From Lotus japonicus (lineage: Eukaryota; Streptophyta; Magnoliopsida; Fabales; Fabaceae), in contig NC_080043.1 in NCBI RefSeq assembly GCF_012489685.1, positions 49,615,127 to 49,679,126 on the forward strand: a stretch of 64,000 bases of DNA, written 5' to 3'. Of this stretch, positions 56,813 to 64,000 are shown piece after piece. The position numbers and the translations under genes were made by a program. The notes under the pieces are model-generated. The model was not told where the DNA came from. It worked only from the letters and a program-made list of their open reading frames with translations, and did not search any database. Each line of letters opens with the position of its first letter. Positions within the stretch are counted from its first letter, which is position 1.

Positions 56813-58116
56813 TTAAAGTCTCTAAAAGCTTACCCTAAGGTAACGGTCGATTCTGCGACCAAAAGACACACTCCACCAAACGGTCATGATTTTTAACTTA
56901 GGATTTTCAAAACTGAAATCCCAAAAACCAAATTTTGCAGGGACGTTACTAACGACGTTTATGACAACTAATCCTACTAACACTAAGCTAAGGCGATAGT
57001 TTTTAGCCTAAAGGTTGAAGCTTTACCTCAAAAACTCCAAAAATGGGTATTTAAGGCTAAAATTGATTCCGGCGGAATTCCGGCGACATAACAGAAAATC
57101 TAATCCGGCAGAAGTGATCTTGGGCACATATAGAAGAGGTTTAGAATCAGAAATGAAAGATTCAGGATAGTTTTGCAAAAACCCATAAACTATCCGCTCA
57201 GAAAACTCTACAGAAAAGCTATGGAAAAAGCGATCAGAGGTAAGGATTAGCGACTATACCTCGAAGCCTTGAAGCAGCAACTGATTGATCAAAGATCAAG
57301 CAAGGATTGAACAAAATCTTCTTCTCCTTCTTCCTTGGATGAACTCGCGGCCTTGAGGAGAGAAAATGGAGGAAAATTTGAGTTTTTCTTCCTTTCTTTG
57401 CTATATATAAAGGTTGGAAATTCGCGGGAAAATGAAAGTTTCGCGAATCTGATTTTTCCGGCGTCATTCTCCGTGAATTAATAGATATGTTTTGGCAAAA
57501 GAATTCCAAAACTATAAAGAGGTCTCCTTGTATTTTTGGCAACTAATGCATAGTCGGTATAAAACTATTTTACCCGATAAGTTGCTTTTTGCATCGAATG
57601 TCGGAATAGAAAACTTCCTTCGGAAGAAAGATTGAAATCATCAAGAGAAATGGGTGTACGCGTGTAGAATATTCATTTGAAGCTCTGAATAGATAAAGTC
57701 TTCATTGTCGAGAAATTCTAGGGTTTTGAAAAACCAGGGTTTCGGTTTCGGCAAACTTCCGATGATTGGAATCGGACGTTCGTAGATCCTAGAGTTTCGC
57801 CTCGAAACGATTGTTATATATGGAATAAGAGAAGTTCTAACATTTCTCTGAAGATTTTTGGAATTAACTTCCGTCGTGCCTAAAAGTGAAAATTAGCTAT
57901 ATACTAGGGTTTCCGACCTAGGTTTAAGCGTGTAACTATCGTGCTATAACTTTTATCGATCATAATGCAATCCTTGAACTTTTCCTGAACTTTCTCCTTC
58001 ATAAATATATTTCATTTAATAAACTTTCGTTCAGGTTTCCCTTCACATTACATCAACCCTAATCGTGAATAGGAAGTTTATTCACTTAGCATAAGCTTAA
58101 AAACTTGGGCCTTACA

Positions 58117-58130
58117 TTACTACCCTCCAA
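58117..58130 (-). other. Polypurine tract of the gag-only element
   Basis: Minus strand TTTTTGGAGGGTAGTAA immediately before the 3' LTR start TGTAAGGCCC. Confidence 0.7.
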
Positions 58131-58208
58131 AAAGAAAGTTTCGTCCTCGAAACTTAAGATTTAGTAAAAAGTTCTGAATATTGTTCCCTTGATCTTTTCC
58201 TCTAACTC

Positions 58209-58400
58209 TCACATAACACCGTCCGTGTCTTTATTCCAAATAATTTTCACTAAAACACTCTGCTTCCCCTTCGATTGTTTCACTCTTCTAGTCCCAATGC
58301 TGACCGACGGCGTCTCAAAAGACATATCGTCCTCTAACTCTCTGTTGTCCGGTTCGACCACTTGAATCGGTTCTCCGTTGGAAATAATATTTGTTGGCAT
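58209..58400 (-). pseudogene. Remnant of pol C-terminus (chromodomain-like)
   Basis: The sequence has SFETPSVSIGTRRVKQSKGK and then VLVKIIWNKDTDGVM, followed by a WELEE-like continuation. This resembles the chromodomain end of Tekay/Del integrases (pattern VKVLWN...TWE). Only the tail is left; the rest of pol is absent. Confidence 0.5.
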
Positions 58401-58939
58401 TCGTGCAATCGCACAACCTTAACCACTTGCTCCTCTGCCCTTGTTCGTCCAAAATACTGATTAGGAACTCGGTACATCTCTATGTTCCGGATTGAATTCT
58501 CAACTTGAGTCTTACCACCTTGTGCATGACAAGACTCATTCTCCTTAATCATAAATTCATCAACCCTTCATAAGCTAATCATCCTCTTGATATCCAACAA
58601 TCCATTATTGTCGTATTTGTCCTCAAAACCTTCCTCACTCAAACCAGTTTACACTTACTGAAATCCCTAACGCTTTGCATCAATCGAGATTTATCCTCTA
58701 GAAGATCAAATCATAACTATACCTCAAGGGACTTAACCAGTCATTTCGTCATCTCATCCTTCAACTTACTATCATCCAGCTCAATAGCTTGTGTCGGCTC
58801 CACAATATACTTCCGTTTAAATGTATCGGTGGAAGACTACTTCCTAGGCTTAGCATGTTATCCTAAACCTCGTGTACTTCTATAGTTAATATACGAGCAA
58901 TAACTGAGTAAAGTCTTAATAGAAGTATTAACTATAAGG
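58401..58939. other. Degenerate internal sequence of the gag-only element
   Basis: No conserved protein in any frame that I can identify; probably scrambled pol sequence or filler at the deletion. Confidence 0.5.
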
Positions 58940-60133
58940 TTAAAGCTCAGACAGTATATGTAAGTTAGGTGTGTTTGCACACGCTACGAGAGTAGTGGAA
59001 CATATTATAATAGAATGAGAAAGAATGGTTAAAAAGTTACCATCGTTCTTGCGCTCTCCTCTGACAAACCCCTCAGCTCTCTCACCGTCCATGGTGTAGA
59101 CTCTTGCCTTAGTAGCAGGACGCTTTCCACGAGCAGTGTTCAGGGTTGGCTCCGTCTTGGGTGCTCTGCACTGACCGGCATTATGCCCCATTCTGTCACA
59201 ATTAAGGCATTTGGGCCTCGTGTCGGGAAAAGCATTAACATAGTGCCCCGGCTTCCCACATCTGAAACATGTCATCTCCCTGTTCAAAGTCCGATCTCCA
59301 GAACCACCAGCAGTACCCGTCATGGGTCTGTAAGATCCTGAAGTAAATCCTTTCTCAGCAGGACGCTGATATGGCCTCCCGCTCTGAAATTTTCCTTTGT
59401 CTCGAAAATTTTGAGAACCTGATCTCATCGGTCCTCCAGTTCCAACACGGTTCAACCTCCTATTCTTCATCAGCTCCACTTCCGTGGGTTTCTCCACCAA
59501 CGACTGAAAGCGCATGATTCCTAATGGCCTCACTGAGTCCTCAATATCAGGCCTCAGTCCATTCACAAAGCGCTTGCACATGTAGCGCTCATTCACATGG
59601 TCCTGAAAGAATTGAAAATGCTTCGCCAAAGATTCCAGCTTCGAAGCAAATTCTGGTACCGACATACCTCCTTGACGGAGTGTCAGAAACTGTGACTCCC
59701 GCTCATCCCGAGCACTTGTTGGAAAGTATTTGTCCAAGAACGCGGTTCGGAAAGAGTTCCAGTTGATCACTTCATGGTTGTCTTCCATAATCCCTCTGGT
59801 GCCCTTCCACCAGTACTCAGCATCCCCGAGTAGCAGATAAGTTGCCATACCCAACTTGGCACCCTCAGCAGTTTGTAGTACGCCGAATATCTTCTCGATC
59901 TCCTGAATCCAGAGATCCGCTTTGTCTGGGTCAGTACCACCAGAGAACTTTGGTGGGTTTTGCCTCCTGAAATCATTCAGGCCTTTGTTCTGGTCCAGTG
60001 TCACTTCCCTCTGACGCTGATGCTGATCACGTGCTTCCTCAGCAGCACGCCCCATAGCATTGTCATTTGCTTGCGCTGTCACAGCTTGGGCCATAGTGGC
60101 CATCATCTCAGCTAGCTGATTAGTGTTCACCAT
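58940..60133 (-). CDS. gag: Gag of the Tekay-like element (open, 397 codons)
   Basis: MVNTNQLAEMMATMAQ at the N-terminus. The gag core covers about residues 57-225 (NPPKFSGGTDPDKADLWI, YWWKGTR, FLDKYFP, RFVNGLRPDI). Zinc knuckle 1 at 289-302 has lost its last cysteine (Phe at 302). Knuckle 2 is complete at C309, C312, H317 and C322. After residue 350 (VYTMDGERAEG) the normal path into a protease with a DSGA motif is missing. The frame runs into unrelated residues (about 360-397) up to a stop, which marks the deletion point. Likely still able to make a Gag-like protein, which packages RNA for reverse transcription. Confidence 0.9.
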   Translation of the reverse strand: MVNTNQLAEMMATMAQAVTAQANDNAMGRAAEEARDQHQRQREVTLDQNKGLNDFRRQNPPKFSGGTDPDKADLWIQEIEKIFGVLQTAEGAKLGMATYLLLGDAEYWWKGTRGIMEDNHEVINWNSFRTAFLDKYFPTSARDERESQFLTLRQGGMSVPEFASKLESLAKHFQFFQDHVNERYMCKRFVNGLRPDIEDSVRPLGIMRFQSLVEKPTEVELMKNRRLNRVGTGGPMRSGSQNFRDKGKFQSGRPYQRPAEKGFTSGSYRPMTGTAGGSGDRTLNREMTCFRCGKPGHYVNAFPDTRPKCLNCDRMGHNAGQCRAPKTEPTLNTARGKRPATKARVYTMDGERAEGFVRGERKNDGNFLTILSHSIIICSTTLVACANTPNLHILSEL

Positions 60134-60328
60134 GTTCTGTTAAGTTAGACAAACAGTTAGTACTCATCATAAGATAGCATTTCCATAACTATACAATATG
60201 ATTAAGCAATAACTTCAATCAATTCTAAGCGAAAAATCGCTTGCAGACAATCAATTTTCACTCTTTGCAGAGTCACACAACCTAGCACAGAAGACCTATT
60301 CCCCAACAACTCCCGAAAGACTCGACCG
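60134..60328 (-). other. Leader of the gag-only element
   Basis: About 200 bp between the primer site and gag; nothing recognisable. Confidence 0.5.
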
Positions 60329-60341
60329 TGCTCTGATACCA
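60329..60341 (-). other. Primer-binding site (initiator tRNA-Met)
   Basis: The minus strand reads TGGTATCAGAGCA, a perfect plant tRNA-iMet site, three bases inside the 5' LTR. It fixes the element's orientation. Confidence 0.9.
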
Positions 60342-60823
60342 CAATGTAACACCCCGATTTCGGTGGCGTCACTTTAGTAACCAAAAGTAAACTTAATGCG
60401 GAAAAACGTAAATATTTTTTTTTGATAATAACTAAGACAAGACTGAAATAAATAAAACCCAACAATAACAATAATCAGAACTAATATACAATATATAAAC
60501 AGCCCCCGCTGTAGTAGTAATCTCGTCACGAGTAAACCTCCAGTGACGGAAAGAAAAGTGTACCGCCCGAAGGCAAAAGGTACAATCCACAAGAAAGGTC
60601 AAGTGTCCGCAACACCATCCCTCAAAACTGAGAATAAGCTGGCCCATCGGCCTGAAGCAAGACCTCCTAAGTCCAACCAACTCTCTGTGATTCCCGTAAA
60701 GAACTACACAAAAAGCTATAGGTGGGAAACTACCCTGTCCCCAAAGAAAACAAATGATGTTCAGAGCTAAGACTCTACTCCTACACTAATCCCATCTCGA
60801 GGAGCTCACACTAACACTCATTC

Positions 60824-60986
60824 CTACATGCTAGCGTGATCGTCGTCCGAATTTGAAATCCAGAACGACCTAGTCTATGTACACCATCCGTCCTCCTCTC
60901 GCTACCGCGATACGCTCCAGTTCCCGCATCTCAACCCTAGTTCCTCCCGAAGGATGAACCATCATGAATCAGCCCGCCGAAGACAT
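60824..60986 (-). pseudogene. LTR reading-frame remnant, 5' LTR copy
   Basis: Same deleted and stopped frame as at 55898-56060, so the damage was inherited from the parent element and was not caused after insertion. Confidence 0.55.
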
Positions 60987-61302
60987 CTGACAAAGGGCGT
61001 TTGTTCGCCAAAGCACACACAGCAGACGCGAGGGTCAACTCCAAAGAATTATATAAATAATACCACCAATAGATACCGATAAAAGATTAGCCACTTAGGC
61101 TTATAACTAGGGATAACATCCTAGGGTTGCATTATTCCACAAAGAATATGACGACTGTAAATCACAGTTAACATGCATCAAGTAGAACTACCAAGTATCA
61201 AACACACTCATCAAATAAGTCAGAATGCATGTTGCATTAGATGATATGGCGGTTAACCCAGTTAACCAAATGCATTCCGAAAACGGATGGACATCAAACA
61301 GA

Positions 61303-61508
61303 TCAATCCTAGCACCAGCAACGGTGGGACCATTCTGCCCGCGTGTCTCTTACACCAAACATAGGTATGGACATCAACGAGTCAATTCTAGCACCAGCAA
61401 CGGTGGGACCATTTCTGCTCGCGTGCCTCTGGGATGGACATCAACCGGATCAATCCTAGCACCAGCAACGGTGGGACCATTCTGCCCGCGTGTCTCTTAC
61501 ACCAAACC
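61303..61508 (-). repeat. ~75-bp tandem repeats, 5' LTR copy
   Basis: Same three units as at 56378-56583 with a few base differences. Confidence 0.9.
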
Positions 61509-61685
61509 AAGGTAGCCAGATCAGCAGTAAACCCGTAGGTCTGCCATTTCGGTCTGCTACAAGAGACGTCTATAAACGCTCTTTCACGGCATTCCGGGTC
61601 TTATGACCATTTTGGAAATCGACGAGATCCAGAGTACGTCCTGTGTTAATACCCCATTAATGTTGCATGAATGCAGGATGATTAG

Positions 61686-61737
61686 TCAAACAACGTCTCC
61701 GAATCTCACTCGACACGTCGTCACGTGTTCTAGGTAA
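61686..61737 (-). promoter_or_regulatory. Conserved G-box/ACGT block, 5' LTR of gag-only element
   Basis: CACGTG at 61722-61727 with ACGTGTC beside it on the minus strand. Confidence 0.45.
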
Positions 61738-61795
61738 ATTAAAGTCTCTAAAAGCTTACCCTAAGGTAACGGTCGATTCTGCGACCAAAAGACAC

Positions 61796-61985
61796 ACTTC
61801 ACAACAACACATAGCTGCTCCAACAGCACAAGAGTATCACATACTCGGGAACTATCAATTCCCCGGACTTATCCCCAGGATAGCCCAACAACATAGCTGC
61901 TCCAACAGCACAACAACAAACGCTGCTCCAACAGCACGACATCAAACGCTGCTCCAACAGCACAACAACGACATACTCAACACTT
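61796..61985 (-). repeat. GCTGCTCCAACAGCAC tandem repeats
   Basis: Four copies of GCTGCTCCAACAGCAC with CAACAACA-type spacers. The unit core GCTGCTCCAACAGC is an imperfect inverted repeat. Deleted in the 3' LTR. Confidence 0.85.
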
Positions 61986-64000
61986 GGATCCGACGACACT
62001 CCTCGTTTTCCAAAATTAAGATTTCACTTCCAATGCCTTCCTTCGAGGTTGTTATCATTACTTAAAGATTTAGAGGTTATTTAAGGTCTTATGAGTTTTC
62101 TTTATAAAATAGATTCCATTTTGTCTTATCGCAAGTCTTATACCTTTTCAGGATCTCCCAATCCCAAGTCGCTTCCAGAGGATGTCTCGATCCACTAAAC
62201 AAAATTAAGGCCCGAACCTCGTTCGTCCTATCAAACTTTCTCAAAACTCTCAAAATAAAACCGGCATGACCTGCCCGCTATTCTCACCATTCAGAATCTC
62301 AGATTCCAGTGTAAAGCATATTTAAATCATCACAATCAACAACATGTCATATATCGATAAATCTCATCATAAACACTTAGCACTTAGCATATAAAGCATG
62401 CACCACACATCCTAGATTACCCACATAGCACATAGCATGTAAGACAATCTCAAAAACATTCAGTAGATGAATCATCTACATTGTCAGCCGAAGCCTCAGA
62501 AAACATTTTCCAATCACACACAATCCAGTGCATAAACAATAAACAATGTCGAAAACATCGACCCTAAGCATTAACTAGAGATTCAGTGAGAAGCCCTCAC
62601 CTGTAGATTCTCCAGGACGATCTCCTAACACTTGTTCACAATCAAAGGCTTGCTCCTCTGGGAATTCCTCAAAATCACCTTTAGAGCAAAACCACAGAAA
62701 TACTATCAGAACCTATTGAAAACTAAGCTATCGATACTTACTAAGGTTACTCGAAGTAATCTATACTCTAAGGTACGATAATCTAGCGCGAAAAGACAAG
62801 TTTTCGGAAAAGGAAATTTCCTCCTCTCCCTTTAATAGGTTCGGCCACTTTTCACAATTGTGGGGCTCGATTTTTCTTCGATCAAACTTGGTTCCTATGC
62901 TTTCATTAGCCGTAACTAAGGGTATTCTGAACTCGGAAAAATTATCGGATCAAAAACTGTCGCAGGGGTATTTTGGTCATGATTTTTAACTTAGAAATTT
63001 CAAAACTGAAATCCCAAAAACCAAATTTTGCAGGGACGTTACTAACGACGTTTATGACAACTAATCCTACTAACACTAAGCTAAGGCGATAGTTTTTAGC
63101 CTAAAGGTTGAAGCTTTACCTCAAAAACTCCAAAAATGGGTATTTAAGGCTAAAATTGATTCCGGCGGAATTCCGGCGACATAACAGAAAATCTAATCCG
63201 GCAGAAGTGATCTTGGGCACATATAGAAGAGGTTTAGAATCAGAAATGAAAGATTCAGGATAGTTTTGCAAAAACCCATAAACTATCCGCTCAGAAAACT
63301 CTACAGAAAAGCTATGGAAAAAGCGATCAGAGGTAAGGATTAGCGACTATACCTCGAAGCCTTGAAGCAGCAACTGATTGATCAAAGATCAAGCAAGGAT
63401 TGAACAAAATCTTCTTCTCCTTCTTCCTTGGATGAACTCGCGGCCTTGAGGAGAGAAAATGGAGGAAAATTTGAGTTTTTCTTCCTTTCTTTGCTATATA
63501 TAAAGGTTGGAAATTCGCGGGAAAATGAAAGTTTCGCGAATCTGATTTTTCCGGCGTCATTCTCCGTGAATTAATAGATATGTTTTGGCAAAAGAATTCC
63601 AAAACTATAAAGAGGTCTCCTTGTATTTTTGGCAACTAATGCATAGTCGGTATAAAACTATTTTACCCGATAAGTTGCTTTTTGCATCGAATGTTGGAAT
63701 AGAAAACTTCCTTCGGAAGAAAGATTGAAATCATCAAGAGAAATGGGTGTACGCGTGTAGAATATTCATTTGAAGCTCTGAATAGATAAAGTCTTCATTG
63801 TCGAGAAATTCTAGGGTTTTGAAAAACCAGGGTTTCGGTTTCGGCAAACTTCCGATGATTGGAATCGGACGTTCGTAGATCCTAGAGTTTCGCCTCGAAA
63901 TGATTGTTATATATGGAATAAGAGAAGTTCTAACATTTCTCTGAAGATTTTTGGAATTAACTTCCGTCGTGCCTAAAAGTGAAAATTAGCTATATACTAG

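Larger units (their letters stand above)
55419..58116 (-). repeat. 3' LTR of the gag-only element, with a ~1.17-kb deletion
   Basis: TGTAACACCCCGATTTCGG ... CTTGGGCCTTACA. Compared with the 5' LTR, the offset changes from 4926 to 6093 at about 56877-56888, so 1167 bp are missing. The loss takes out the donor-like site and part of the tandem repeats. Confidence 0.9.
55419..64000 (-). mobile_element. Gag-only Tekay-like gypsy element (pol deleted), runs off the window
   Basis: Minus orientation: the 5' LTR at 60345 and beyond, primer site, gag, a scrap of the pol C-terminus, polypurine tract, then the 3' LTR at 55419. The internal region is only about 2.2 kb. Protease, reverse transcriptase, RNase H and integrase are gone. 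This fits the non-autonomous 'TR-GAG' type described in plants. The two LTRs are nearly identical where both exist, so it moved or was copied recently, using proteins from another element. Confidence 0.85.
60345..64000 (-). repeat. 5' LTR of the gag-only element (incomplete at the window edge)
   Basis: Full-length version of the LTR at 55419. From the shared offset its end is expected about 209 bp beyond the window. It has TATATATAG (about 63496), donor-like CAG|GTGAGGG at 62600, repeats (61796-61985 and 61303-61508), the CACGTG block (61722), and an acceptor-like TGTCAG|ATG at 60986. Confidence 0.9.

Overview
This window is plant nuclear DNA made almost entirely of nested LTR retrotransposons. 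I see no cellular gene, rRNA, tRNA or CRISPR. Plant origin follows from the families present: a SIRE1-like Sirevirus (Ty1/copia) with an envelope-like reading frame, a CRM-like chromovirus, a Tat/Retand-type Ty3/gypsy element with an antisense gene, and many long LTRs of a Tekay/Del-like gypsy lineage. A eudicot, perhaps a legume, is my guess from the SIRE1-like element and a 'GGTCCCT' foldback MITE. The density of nesting and the CRM-like element suggest pericentromeric heterochromatin, which is inference.

Layout. 1-1680: right end of a long gypsy LTR (+). 1732-10992: complete but mutated Sirevirus (879-bp LTRs, target duplication AAGAG) with gag, pol and an env-like region behind a UAG-CAATTA readthrough site. 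11285-12470: LTR fragment (-) holding a foldback MITE. 12471-34447: an unclassified purine-rich repeat, perhaps a copia-type LTR, split by two insertions. The first is a solo LTR (13127-15583). The second is solo LTR A (16473-33939), which itself contains solo LTR B (18352-21358) and solo LTR C (22450-33414). LTR C holds a very young CRM-like element (24291-31330). 34453-53454: a (+) LTR F broken by a Tat/Retand element (38267-53372). The antisense gene of that element is broken by solo LTR D (39541-47089), and D is broken by solo LTR E (40460-43875). 53455-55418: start of another long LTR. 55419-64000: a gag-only, pol-deleted Tekay-like element, running off the right edge.

Nested boundaries from 13127 to 53372 are each confirmed by matching 5-bp target duplications: GACAC, GGTAG, TTAAG, AAGAA, ACACC, GCAGG, GTTCT and CCCCC. 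Six LTRs of the Tekay-like lineage are solo LTRs, against one two-LTR copy.

The most unusual signal is inside these long LTRs. Several copies carry, near the 3' end of the LTR, a reading frame of about 160 codons for an acidic, Ser/Pro-rich protein. It is unbroken in LTR D before LTR E inserted. Diverged copies differ mostly at synonymous positions. The frame sits behind a conserved order: TATA box, AG|GTRAGGG splice-donor-like site, copy-specific tandem repeats, a CACGTG/ACGTGTC block, then a TGTCAG|ATG acceptor-like start. I read this as a possible LTR-encoded, spliced accessory gene.
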